A stretch of DNA of 64,000 nucleotides, taken from NCBI GenBank assembly GCA_965153455.1, contig OZ234502.1, forward strand, positions 14,787,495 through 14,851,494, written 5' to 3'. This DNA comes from Sphagnum compactum. Its lineage: Eukaryota; Bryophyta; Sphagnopsida; Sphagnales. Position numbers and translations under genes: made by a program. This document shows, piece after piece, positions 12,780 to 23,218 of the stretch (positions are counted from its first letter, which is position 1; every line of letters starts with the position of its first letter). The notes under the pieces are model-generated. The model had not been told where the DNA came from. It did no database searches and worked only from the letters and a program-made list of their open reading frames with translations.

Positions 12780-13260
12780 AATCTCATAATTAATATTTGA
12801 ACATTGAATTTTTTATTCAAATCTGATAATTAATATTTTATTAATCCAAAAATTAGTATTTAAAATCAGAAAATTATTACTTGATTAAAAATGGATATTT
12901 TAATTTTGAATATGTTTATATGAATATGAAAATATATATTTGAACTCTGAAAAGTTTGCATTTGAATTTTAAATATTTGATTTGAACTTGAAATTTCAAT
13001 TCCAAATTATATATTTGGATTCTCAAAATTAGCAATTCCTGTCTGAAAATTATTAATTGAGTCTAAAAATGGACATTTCAATGTTGAATATTGTTATTTG
13101 AATGTAAAAATTGCCATTTCAATTCTGGAAATTTTTATTTAAATTCAAAAAAACAATTTGGTCTAAAACTTTATATTTGAATTCTAAATTATTATTTTCA
13201 AATCTAAAAATCAATATTTCAATTCAAAAAAACATAATGAGTCTAAACATCACCATTTTG
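12780..13260. repeat. Degenerate AT-rich tandem repeat inside the CACTA element
   Basis: A short degenerate unit around TATTTGAATTCTGAAAAT is reiterated irregularly across about 480 bp. It could be an expanded internal repeat of the element. Non-coding. Confidence 0.5.
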
Positions 13261-14185
13261 ATTTAAAATATTTTTCTTTGATAAAATTAATTAATATGTG
13301 CATAATCATTTTCTAATTGCTCATTATTATTCACACACTGTAATTTATAACTTCAAACTTGAATCAAAAGTTTGGAAAAAATATAATGGAATTAAAATAA
13401 TTTTGTTACTGATTTTAAGGTCACGAATTATTATATATTATTATTAATTCTTTGATTAATCATATATGATAAATATTTATGGTAATTTTATAGTAATTAT
13501 GAAAATTAATGTTATGTTAAAAAAATTATTGTATTCATACTTAATAATTACCAAGAAAAAAAAACGACTTGACCTGTAATTAGTTTTATAATAGTAAACA
13601 TAGTTATACAATAGGTTATGTAATTAGTTGAATAGTAATGTTTAAAAAATGCGTGTAATAATTTACTTTCTAATAACAATTGTTATTTCATTACTTATTA
13701 TTTAACATAAATAGTTATAATAGTTAAAATTTAAATTATAGTCATTAAATTAGTTTTACATTAATTATATTATATATAATTCAATCAAATTCTAAAAAGT
13801 AATAAAATGTTTTTAAATATTTTAAGTATTTAATTATTTAATTAATTGATAATGAATACTAAATATTTGTAGTGTATAATTTATAATTTAAATATATGTA
13901 AGTTCAATCATTATTATCTAATTATCTAATATTTGAATTGTTTAGAAATCTAAAAGCTAAAAAAGTAAGGCATGAAGAAAGTTTTGGAATTACAACTTAG
14001 TTTGTGAAGAAGTTGGAAATTTGAAATTTATCCCATATTATTTGTTCTTCATTCCTATTTTGAACATTATATAAACAAGGGGGTATAATCATCCAATTTC
14101 ACATTGAGAAATTTGTGCAAATGGGATGAGCAAATCAAAAGGTTCAACTCAAAACAGAAAGATAAATTATGCACAATCTTAAAGT

Positions 14186-14290
14186 ACTTACCTTCCCAAC
14201 CTACTAATCTATCTAGTTAGGTTGGTACCTAGTTTGACCTACCCACCTAGGTTGACCTATGTACCTACCTAAGTACTTACCAACCTAGTA
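14186..14290. repeat. CTAC/GTAG-rich array, inverted relative to 10850
   Basis: CCAACCTACTAATCTATC, TAGGTTGGTACC and GTACCTACCTAAGTAC lie close to the right end of the inner CACTA element. Together with the adjoining ACACGTGTCATAAT-type flank it pairs with 10741-10995 in inverted orientation. Confidence 0.65.
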
Positions 14291-15019
14291 TTAATATGTT
14301 TATTTAAAATATTTTAATGCCAAATGGCATTCTTACATTGGGCCACGTGTCATAATATAAGGTCATCCAAGTATTTGAATTGAACATCTTAGATTATTTC
14401 AAAATAATAATAATAATAATAATTTAAATAATCAAATATTAAGGCAAATGGTAGCACCTCATTTGTCATCAATTATGACCAAAATAGTTGCATCTTAGTC
14501 GCATGTGACAAAATGTATATAATGTAGTCAAAGGATGAAATGTATTTGTTGACTTTTTCTTTCATACAATACCCTTTGTCATTTGTGACTAGTTTATCAC
14601 ATGCGACTTGTCTTATGCGACTAAAATGATTTTAGTTACAAAGTGTCTCTTGCGACTAAAATTTAGTCACAAAAGTTAGTTGCAAATACATGTTTTTCTT
14701 TTAGTGTCACTTAGTGTTAAAGTTATACAAATTGCAACATAGTTGAAATTAACCATTTCGCTGCAACTTGTGATCATGGTCAAACTATAGGTGACTATCA
14801 CCGTATACACTTTGTGTACACTTGTAAAGTTAGCAAGTTGCAACTAATGTGCAACTAAATTACAACTATGAAATATTCTGACGTGGCATTTTAATTATTA
14901 ATTCATTGTATTTCCATATTGTAGTTGTACCTTAGTTACACATAGTTTCTGTGACGATCTAGTTGCATGCTAATTTAGTCTTTGCGGACATGATTTCTCA
15001 TAGTGCAAGCCAGCCTTCT

Positions 15020-15255
15020 ATGGTGAATGAAAAACTTCAGTCACCTTATGGAGGGTGACCAAATTTTTTCAATCACCAAGGGAGATTGAATTTTTTTTGA
15101 TCACCACAAGATTTGGTGACCAAAATTTTTTGTCACCAAAAGGTTTAGCAATCAAAAACAATTGGTCATAGTACCTTGTGGCGGCTGAAAATTTCTTCAA
15201 TCGCCACAAGGTATGGTGGTTGGATTCTTTTAGCCGCCATAGGGTTTATGAGGAT
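15020..15255. repeat. Array of GGTGACCAAA / TCACCACAAGG motifs
   Basis: Alternating short direct and inverted copies of GGTGACCAAATTTTTT and its complement, followed by a related GGCGGCTGAAAATTTCTTC set. It lies immediately outside the outer CACTA end. Its role is unknown. Positions 15260-15840 show nothing else. Confidence 0.55.
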
Positions 15256-15977
15256 CCAAATGGGTTCAGTTTTGGTCACCTATAAGCTTGAGCCAGGTAG
15301 TTTGAAAGTGCTTTTGACCTAGGTAACCTTAGGTTGACCTAAGTTGGCCTTATACTGACATGATGTAGTGGTGTGTTTGTGTTTAGATACGTTCATCATG
15401 TTGTGATGGACGTCAAACATGGTGACAATCCTATTGCACAATATATGAAATATAGAAATAGTTGGAGGTATTCAATGGGTATTACAAAATTTGGCTTGAA
15501 GTCTAAGAAATTCTAAAACATACCATCCATCAATTCCACTTTTGGTACTTTAGATCATGTCTTGGAAATTTGAAGCGATGAATAGTATTTCCAAATAACA
15601 TATAATACTAATGGAACTATATGGTCATCTACTTGGGCCAAAGCAAACCATAGAATTGATTGAAGTACTATGGTGTTATGGTCAGTTACAACTTGAGGTT
15701 AGTAGACCAAAGCAAATTACAAAATATTATATATAGACATCTATTTGAGGTAGACCAAGCTAAATAATCAAATGAAGTAAAAAAAGGTACAACATGGTTT
15801 TAATCACAGTATCATACATATTTGATTTTCTAGCAAGTAGTGTTTGGCATGTTGTATATACACCTTTTTTAAGACTCGCAAGTTGCATACCTCCTTTCGA
15901 TTTGGTGAAATTCTGGTTTGTTCCACCCACCATGCCTCAACAATGGTCTTTGTGACGCTAGAAATAATGTTTGATCA

Positions 15978-16402
15978 TTATGCTTTTTCTTTCATTGGCC
16001 ACTTTAGATTGATGCTTGTGTCAACTAATTGACATCTACCTAATGTAGCAACATTGTTACAACGATGTAATCCAAGGATGCGTGTTGTATTTTCAACTAA
16101 AATGCTAATACTTTGTGTGGAGACACGCATATTTAATGTTGCATGTTTTATAGGTAGTTGATTTTTACTTTTAACTTCCTTTACAGATTGCAACCCAACC
16201 TTCACATTTCCACAATTTCAAAAGTTGTTGCAGCATCCTTTTGGCTCAACCAATGAACAAGCCTAATTTGAAACATTAGTTTGAGATCTTGACCTAAGCT
16301 AGCATAGTTTTTTGTTGGTTGACATTTCCAGACTCTGAAAATAGCTTGAGAATGGACTGAGCAATAACAATAATTTGAAGGTTCAACACCTACTCTCCCC
16401 AT
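15978..16402 (-). pseudogene. Broken ORF, unidentified
   Basis: Two overlapping minus-strand reading frames are in different phases. The first (16402-16202) starts MGRVGVEPSNYCYC and continues SLGQDLKLMFQIRLVHWL. The second (16205-15978) contains RVSTQSISILVENTTRILGL. Together they could be one gene broken by a frameshift near 16200. I do not recognise a family; a relic of a transposon-encoded or host gene is possible. Confidence 0.3.
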
Positions 16403-16702
16403 TGTGTTCTAGGAGGTGCCCTTTTACATGTCTCTAATGACATCTCCAATGATTATTTCAAGTGAGTTCAGTAATTCCTTTTCCTTTTTGTAGCCTCTTG
16501 CCTTTACTACACAACTAATGCATTTGCAGCCCTTTGACTCTAGCTAGGTCAAACATGTCCCCTATTTTCACTAACTTTTTGATTTGCCATGGACTCGGAT
16601 CCATGTTTCAAAGTTTCATGTTAGATAACATCCCAAAGTCCCATGTTAATTGAAACTTAGATGTAAATTATGTTGCGATTAGAGAGTTTAGTTACTTGCA
16701 AC

Positions 16703-17071
16703 GAGCCAATGCATCTAGGGTGATGCAATAAGGTAAAATTTGAAGACTAAACTCCATGCAGAAGTTTTTTTTTTTCCAATCTTATTACGTAGCTGAGGTG
16801 GCAATCATCCAGAAGAAAAATTTGGATATTAAGAAATATGAATTAATTAATTAATTAAATTCTATATATTTTGCTATGTAATTGAACCATGTATAGAAAT
16901 ATGGTGATCCTTTTTTCAAATATTTTGGTTTGTTTTTTCGACTAGACATTTTTCGAAAATCATCGATTTTGTGATCTAATTTTCCCAAATTTTTGCAACA
17001 ATACCAAAACAAAAGGCTGCTATGTAGCTCTATATATCACTCTAGACAATTAATGAAGTGCAACTTTATTC
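16703..17071 (+). repeat. Direct repeat flanking the 13.6-kb insertion, right copy
   Basis: Right-hand partner of 2714-3095, from GAGCCAATGCATCTAGG to GACAATTAATGAAGTGCAAC. After it, sequence continues in arm-2 order, so this copy re-joins arm 1. Confidence 0.8.
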
Positions 17072-18408
17072 ACAATTTTAACAGTCATTTTCATTTCACG
17101 ATATGTTTGTAGTCTCTTTGTTTCCTTTTGCTCTTAGCCTTTAGTTTTGGCAAAGACATTTGAAAGCAAATCATCTCCTTGAAGGGAAAGGGCTAAAGCA
17201 AAAAGGCAATGATATTGCCAATTCTAGATGAAACTAAGTTTTCAACAATAATGTCATAGATGGCAATGTCATGTGCCAACTCCATGCAATTGCTTTCTCT
17301 GTTTTGGGCCTTTAAGCAACTTTGTTTTTGGCAGACATAGTGGAAAGCAGCTTCTCTACTTGAAATGGGGCCATTGCCAATTTTAGACTAAACTAAGCTT
17401 TCAACAAACAACACCTACTGCTAACTCATTGCCATCTATGTTGAAAGCTTATTTTCATCTAGAATCCCATAGATGGCAATGTCAAGCATGTCAATGTTTT
17501 CTTTAAACAAGTTTTGTTATTTTCAACAAAAAAGATTGCGGCGTTTTTTTTTCTACCTTGTAAATTCGACTAACTTTGCAATTTTATTGAACTATTTTCC
17601 AATTTTCTTTTAACACAAAATTGGGGAAAAAAAAACTTAGTCCCTGCATTTGTCTGTCATTTGCTCTTGAACACAGTTCTGAAGCCAATACCCAAAATCC
17701 AATTGCAAGTATCATAATTACATGTCCTATTCACTTGCTAAAGAAACCAAGGCTGAGGGAGGGGGGCTCTCACGGAGAGGGGGTGGGTGGGAGTGGGGTA
17801 GTGTTAAACCAGTCATACAAGATTTGGCTAGGACCTATAACCATGGTACGTAGCCAATAATCTCATACACCAACTAAACTCTACTAAACCTCATCAAGAT
17901 AAATCAAAACCTATTACACTAACTAAAAAGGTTCTCATGGGTAACTAATGTGGAATTGACTTGTGATCCTTGTAGCATTAGTGGATTAGAGGTGCAAAAA
18001 TGAGGAAGCAATTTTTCATTGTACTCCTGTCACATCGCCAACCATTGTGGTTAGCTCCATATTAACCATCCACATGCGTTTACTTGCCTAATAGCCACAA
18101 GTGCTTTAACTACATACCTACTTACGGATTAACCACTCACATTCCTTCAGACACACTTTTGTACATAGACTTACCCACTCACACAGGTACATAGGTAATG
18201 TGAGGGGGTAGTAAGCCGAAGGTTTACTGGAAAGGTTACTGAGGTGATTCACCCTTACCAGGGCACTTAGCTGTGACTCGAGAATGCACTGCACCATCCA
18301 TTGGAAACTCGTTAAGACTCAGTCAACTATGGATCAGGTAAAACAACAAGGACCGAGCTATCCACTTGGTACTTTCTCATGTAAAACGCTTATACTTACA
18401 CCTACGGT

Positions 18409-18580
18409 TGGCACCTTCATCTTTTTGAGGTGAGGCCTCTTAGTGGCCTTACTAAGCCCAAAAAACGTCAGATTTGAGCTCTGATTTAGTCTAACCATGG
18501 GATATTTCTAGAATTTAGAAATAATCTAAACATAATTTGGGAATTTTACCATGGTACCAACGTGGGTGCTGGTTCATCCA
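18409..18580. mobile_element. MITE K, copy shared with arm 2
   Basis: Begins GGCACCTTCATC and ends with the TACCATGGTACCAACGTGGG core and GGTGCTGGTTCATCC terminus. The inverted counterpart in arm 2 is at 55375-55515, so this insertion predates the duplication. Confidence 0.6.
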
Positions 18581-18859
18581 AGGCCAGTTCACCCTACCTA
18601 GGTAACTAGGTAAGTAAGTGCAACTGTACCCGTATGTAAGTGGTTAAATTGTCTAGATAGGTGGGTAAGGCACTGGGCACCTAATATTAGAAGGTAAGTA
18701 AACGACATGATGAAGCTAAGCGGATGGGCATTGTGGATGAGTAAATAGAACATAGGTAATCACACCAAGCTTGATCAGCTATGGGACTGGAATATCACTG
18801 AAAAATGGTTTTCTATCCATAAACCATCATCCATCCACCATCCTGCATGTGTCGCCGGG

Positions 18860-19075
18860 CAAGTGCTGGTTAACTCTGCAAGCGGTGTGCGGACTCACAC
18901 ACCAGCCGGTGACCCTGACAGGGCTTCCGCTGCAAGCCCTTCTACTTGTCGTGTCTCGGGCACCACAGTCCCCGGGAGCTCTAGGCCATCCCGAGCCGAC
19001 GAGAGCGATTGTTCCCTGACCCCCTCTCCTCTGGAGGGTCTCCTCTGGAGCGCCCGCAAGTCCCGAGACTGGCGG
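18860..19075. other. GC-rich block upstream of the SPX gene copies
   Basis: A conspicuous GC-rich island of about 215 bp in AT-rich surroundings. It is conserved in arm 2 at 54850-55075, where it ends just upstream of the TATA box of the intact SPX gene. In arm 1 it joins directly, at about 19078, to an inverted piece of SPX exon 3. No ORF is conserved between the copies. Conserved position suggests promoter-proximal sequence or an old insertion. Confidence 0.5.
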
Positions 19076-19077
19076 GT

Positions 19078-19755
19078 TTCCGTCGTATGTGGGACCCCGT
19101 AATGCGGTCGTGCTTCTTTAGAATCTTCAGAAATGCTACAAACACCCATGATGGACAATCAACCAATCAGGCAGCATTGATGAAGTGCTAATATGAAGTT
19201 CTTAATGAAGCTAGAAGAAAGATTAAGTTCTTCGCTAGACTTCTTCTTCATGGGAAAAGAAAGCATCATTCATATTGCAGCAAGCTGGTCATGCATGATC
19301 GGTAGCTAGCTAGCTCTCGGCATGGGCACCAGCAGCAGCTAATTACCTGAGTGATTCAGATAGTAGAAGTTTGCAAGAAGTTCCATCTTCGCAGCAAGGT
19401 TCCGCAGGCATCGACTGATCTGCAGCAGGTCCATTTCGATCCAGAGTCCTTCTTGGTGGCTCATGGCATCCAACTCTTGTGCAGCATGAATATGTGTAAG
19501 AAAAGATTTCATTCTTACTTCGTCACATGATGAATTCTAGAATGAAGTCGCTGTTGTTGTTGACCTAGTAACATTTCACGAAGTTGTAAAACAGCAGCTC
19601 CTGGACTAGGAGTCGAAAGAAAGAACCAACAACAACAACAAGTTTGCGAGAAAGCTCAGCTCACGTTCATTGTGGCAATGTATTCTTGATGCGAACGATT
19701 GAAGAACTTGTTTATCTTGGATAGCTGATTATCAACTGTGGGGCCTTCGAATCCC
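19078..19755 (-). pseudogene. Inverted partial copy of the SPX gene (end of exon 1, exon 2, start of exon 3)
   Basis: On the minus strand this keeps the last about 90 bp of exon 1 (19665-19755, LSKINKFFNRSHQEYIATMN then GTGAGC donor), intron 1, exon 2 (19347-19476, 130 bp as in the intact gene) and the first 58 bp of exon 3 (19078-19135, FLKILKKHDRITG). The exon-2 acceptor AG has become AA. The copy has no start exon and stops abruptly in exon 3 at the junction with the GC-rich block. It is therefore not a gene. It forms the left arm of the hairpin-forming locus with the forward copy at 19768-20287. Confidence 0.8.
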
Positions 19756-19767
19756 GTGTGTGCACCA

Positions 19768-20710
19768 AGAAGGACTCTGGATCGAAACCGACCTGTTGGA
19801 GATCAGGCGATGCCTGCGGAACCTTGCTGCAAAGACGGAACTTCTTGCAAACTTCTGCTATCTGAATCACTCAGGTAATTAGCTCTGCTGCTTGCTCTGG
19901 ATCGAAATCGACCTGTTGGAGATCAGGCGATGCCTGCGGAACCTTGCTGCGAAGATGGAACTTCTTGCAAACTTCTGGTATCTGAATCACTCAGGTAATT
20001 AGCTCTGCTGCTTGCTCCAGAACACTTAAGCTGGTGCCCATGCCGAGAGCTAGCTAGCTACCGATCATACATGACCAGCTTGCTGCAATATGAATGATGC
20101 TTTCTTTCCGCATCAAGAAGAAGTCTAGCGGAAGAACTTGATCTTTCTTCCAGCTTCATTAACAATTTCATATTAACACTTGATCAATGCTGCCTGATTG
20201 ATTGACTGTCCATCATGGGTGTTTGTAGCATTTCTGAAGATTCTAAAGAAGCACGACCGCATTACGGGGTCCCACATACGAAGGAAGTTTTGCCTGGAAA
20301 CACTGAATCACATGGACTTTGTTTTGTATGGCTCCGCTGTGAACGAGGACGCAGAGTACTGTCCTTCCTTGCTGAAAAGAATTCTCGACCCAAACATGAA
20401 ATAAGGTACACGCGGCTGGTCCCTGCCAAGATCGCAAACTACTCATGTGCAGAGCGATTGTGAATCATCCACCGGATCATCATCATCAGCGGCAGCGCAT
20501 CCATCTCCTCTGATGAGTACTCGAGGACGGGAGCTATCCCTCCACCTGCGCCAGCAACGGCTTCAGCTTCTCAGCAGCAGCGATGGAGGCTTCAATTACA
20601 TCAGGGCTGCGAAGGCAGCAAAGGCTGCCAACCACATGGTCTGCAACACTGTGAGCTCCACATGGAACAGCAAGTCCGTGGTGGTGTTATATAGAGGTGG
20701 TCCTATATAG
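19768..20710 (+). pseudogene. SPX-domain gene, arm-1 copy (5' truncated, nonsense)
   Basis: Plus-strand remains of the SPX gene: exon 2 from its His-Gln-Glu-Gly codons onward (present twice), intron 2, and exon 3 from 20229 (acceptor TTTGTAG) to 20710. Exon 1, promoter and start codon are absent. Exon 3 reads FLKILKKHDRITGSHIRRKF, closer to the usual plant SPX helix (K-I-L-K-K-Y-D-K-R-T-G) than the intact arm-2 gene. A TAA at 20402-20404 replaces the TCA of arm 2, after the SPX domain. The frame is then open again to 20710, with the same S-rich tail as arm 2. Broken, but only lightly decayed, which suggests a recent loss. Confidence 0.8.
19775..20014 (+). repeat. 120-bp tandem duplication of SPX exon 2 plus splice donor
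   Basis: Units at 19775-19894 and 19895-20014, each starting CTCTGGATCGAAA and including the exon-2 end CACTCAG followed by GTAATTAG and CTGCTGCTTG. They differ at about 4 of 120 positions. Arm 2 has a single exon 2, so the duplication arose in arm 1 after the arms separated. Confidence 0.85.
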
Positions 20711-21336
20711 AGCCCCGTCTCAAGCCTTGCCATTCACAAACAACAATTAGCTCATGAAGGTGCAGATTTCATGCTCTAGAGCTGGTGCACTAGTGTACAC
20801 TGTAAGGACCAAGCCATGCAGGTGATCAATAGATCTCATGACTAGTATACAAGAATCCTTGAAGAAGAACTTTACTACTTGAAGAAGTAGTTTCCTTCAC
20901 TTACTCCCAGCACAACTTGCAAGCTTAGATATTGTGGAGAACTAAAATTTAGGAAACATTTTCTTCAAGCACTGGAAGCTGCTTACACATAGGTACATAT
21001 TGTTTTCTTGAATGTAAAACTTTCTGTCATTCCAATTGTCTAGAACTTTTCTCTTGATGATTTTGGAACACCAATTTGCATCACTTTGTACATGAGACTG
21101 CTGCAACTCTGTTTCGAGAGACCTATGAAAACTTTTTATGAATTATTTCTTATTCAATTTTGTCATGTTTTGAAGATCTTGAGCTTGCACTAGTTAGACC
21201 TGCATACTGTGTTGATCTTGCATTCTTGCATGAAACTGGTCTTCTTTCCACAGTCCCTAGCTACAGAGTACACAGGGGATGATGATCATCATCAATCATC
21301 CTCATCAGAGAGTTGTCTTTTGCTTTCGATGCATCA

Positions 21337-21605
21337 CATTTTACGTCCATGTGCAGCTCTGTTCTGTTATATAATTTGAGTAAACCAGAGTATCTCCACC
21401 CGCAGCAGTAAAATGTTGTGTACACTACATTTTACATCCATGTGCAAGATGTGTTCTGTTACATAATTTGAGTATAATAGCAGAGCATCTGCACCCACTG
21501 AGGTAAAATGGCCCAGGTACATTACATTTTACATCCATGTACAACCTCTGTTCTATTGCATAATTTGAGTGCATTGGGTTGTATCTACAGCAGTATAATG
21601 GCCCG
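21337..21605 (+). repeat. Three-unit minisatellite downstream of the SPX copy, unit 91-97 bp
   Basis: Units start at 21337, 21428 and 21525 with CATTTTACRTCCATGTRCA, followed by TGTTCTGTTAYATAATTTGAG and a CAGTAAAATG-type end. The same three-unit array is inverted in arm 2 at about 51755-52025. It predates the arm duplication, and the number of units has stayed the same. Confidence 0.75.
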
Positions 21606-22364
21606 GAAACTGTATTTTGGATAATGATATATCAATTCATTTATAGTATCAAACTCAATTTTGGGCTCATGTAAAAATATGCCCCTGGGATATTAAGTGC
21701 TTTTCAAGACAGCCAGTACAAGGAAAATTTGCCTGTATTGGCTAACCATAGTAATTGGCCCAACTGTTGAAATTTAAATAGTCTCACACTTTATTACATG
21801 TTCTATATTGGTAGCTTCCACACTAATTATTTTATTTTCAGCAATGTTTAAATTGTTATTAAATATTTCTTCAAAGACCAAATTTTTTTGAAGGAAAATA
21901 GAAAATCTTTGGAATATGCCAATAATAATTATATATATATATGTATATATATATACTTAATAACATGTGGAATCTTCAAATAAGTCATTATTTAACAGGA
22001 AAATGTTCACTTACTGACATGCTACTATGGTTTTGTTCACTATTTCATATTTATGGGTCGCAGTTGTCCCTCCTAGTCTCAGACAAGCGCCTCAAATGAA
22101 GTGTCTATTAAAGATATTCTTTTGTATTGAATTGTCACCCTGATTTACCTTGATAACCTATTCCATAGAGGATGGAATGAAGGTACCAATGTGGGCGGCT
22201 GGTTCACCATGGCCTTTCCCTTCTAGGGTTTTTCATGGGGGACTTGTATACAAAGTTCTGATGAAAAAGTTGTATGCAAATAACATAGGTAGCAGGGGTT
22301 TTTTCTTTCCTATTTTCTTTTCAATTTTGTTAATGCACCTTTTGAAAGAGTATTTAGGGAATTC

Positions 22365-22816
22365 ATGGCAGATAATGAAAAAGCTTACCAGGAAATTTCT
22401 GCAAATACTACTTGTGAATTTGTAAATAAAGAATTACTCCAAGAATTGTACAAAACTAGAAATGCATCAAAGCTAGAGGATGAAGACAGAGTTGTACATA
22501 ACCTAAAAACCTCCTTGGTTAGCATCAAAAGAAATAATGTCTATAAAAAATCCTCCTTAATGTTCATGGTTGGGTGTTAAAAGGTAAAACCATGTTTATT
22601 CCAAGTTCTAATTCTAATGATTTCCATTGTAACAGTTTCCCACCATTAAATTTATTTGTATGTAACAATCCTTTAATGACAATCACTTGCTACTCACCAG
22701 ATATGAGTCTCAAGTTTATGAATGTTTTATGGCACTTTGAGAAGGTGAAAATATCTGGAAACTGTAAAACAAATGAACTACCACCTGGTTTCCTAAAGAC
22801 CTTCGGAGTGGGTTGA
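22365..22816 (+). pseudogene. ORF pair of unknown origin, retained in both arms
   Basis: Two consecutive short frames: MADNEKAYQEISANTTCEF... (22365-22580) and MLKGKTMFIPSSNSNDF... (22574-22816). In arm 2 the second has an obvious counterpart on the minus strand (49454-49648, MLKGKTMFIPSSNCNDF). The first is there broken by frameshifts (about 49680-49860). Both together may be exons of a decayed gene or captured fragment. I recognise no domain. Similar retention at protein and DNA level is expected from recent duplication alone, so it is not proof of coding. Confidence 0.3.
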
Positions 22817-22998
22817 ATTACAGGAATTCATCTCATACTAGTGTGACCCGGGTGCCTTGCCACCCATGAACACGCACCACCCCGGTTTTCCCATTTTTGA
22901 GGCCATCCAATGAATGAAATTTACCTCACTTTTACAACCATTTCATGCAACATCCATCCATAGTGGTGTGTTTGTGGGTTCATTAGACAACGGTTTTC

Positions 22999-23019
22999 TT
23001 TTTTTTTTTTTTTTTTTTT
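22999..23019 (+). repeat. Poly-T tract, 21 bp
   Basis: An uninterrupted run of T followed by GGGG. Possibly the tail of a retroposed sequence on the minus strand, but no SINE or LINE body was recognised beside it. Confidence 0.7.
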
Positions 23020-23218
23020 GGGGTGAATTTTTCTGCCACTTTGTGACAAAAAATTAGGTATGACTCATACAAATGATTTTTGTGAAAAAAAAAGTGACAA
23101 AGTGACCACATTTTCAGGGCCAAAAAAAGAAGAAGAAATCACCATATTTTCAGAATAGGTTCCAATAGGTCCCCAAAACAAAAATATTCGACGATAAGTG
23201 AATTAAGATATTAGTTGA

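Larger units (their letters stand above)
12442..14706. mobile_element. CACTA element with intact ends and TCA target duplication
   Basis: The left end is CACTAACAGAAATCAGCG. The right end, reverse-complemented, is CACTAAAAGAAAAACATG. The trinucleotide TCA flanks both sides (12439-12441 and 14707-14709), the 3-bp target duplication typical of CACTA/CMC transposons. Subterminal GCGACTA / TAGTCGC words, near 12480-12530 and 14590-14690, are also typical. At 2265 bp with no transposase ORF it is non-autonomous. Its insertion interrupts a sequence that is continuous at 7640-8346, which confirms the boundaries. It lies inverted relative to the outer element. Confidence 0.8.
10698..15005 (+). mobile_element. 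Outer CACTA-like element (interrupted)
   Basis: Begins CACTATAAGGATTTTTC and ends GATTTCTCATAGTG. The right 1.1 kb is duplicated at 7640-8346. It is split at 12442-14706 by a second CACTA element. The flanking trinucleotides (CTG left, CAA right) do not match, so the left end is less certain than the right. No transposase remains; the interior is AT-rich, with a GGTAGG-type array near the left end. Confidence 0.45.
3096..16702. other. 13.6-kb TE-rich insertion into arm 1
   Basis: The block interrupts sequence that is continuous in arm 2. On its left it begins at the start of a 0.7-kb repeat (TCCTAGACAC...). On its right it abuts a second copy of the 380-bp flank. Contents in order: repeat R1, a decayed LTR fragment, an exon-like ORF, a 93-bp minisatellite, a RING-like gene relic, a CACTA-type end, LTR-like fragments with a hairpin, a small-gene pseudogene, nested CACTA elements, a motif array and an unidentified broken ORF. 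The mechanism of insertion is unknown. Confidence 0.75.
19078..20287. repeat. Gene-derived inverted repeat (potential long hairpin)
   Basis: The left arm 19078-19476 and right arm 19768-20287 are reverse complements across SPX exon 2, intron 2 and the start of exon 3. For example, GGGACCCCGTAATGCGGTCG at 19101 pairs with 20251-20270. The spacer of about 290 bp holds intron 1 and the end of exon 1 from the inverted copy. The right arm carries exon 2 twice, so the left exon 2 can pair with either. Arm identity is about 90-95% by eye. A read-through transcript would give long double-stranded RNA matching the intact SPX gene at 52647-54081. Confidence 0.8.

Noticed and set aside
2714-17071. The 380-bp direct repeats as LTRs
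   Set aside because: The sequence is single-copy host sequence in arm 2 and also occurs in modules C and C'; no LTR signals at its ends.
18863-19166. Several overlapping ORFs of 60-87 codons
   Set aside because: They cross the junction between the GC-rich block and inverted SPX exon 3; chimeric reading frames only.
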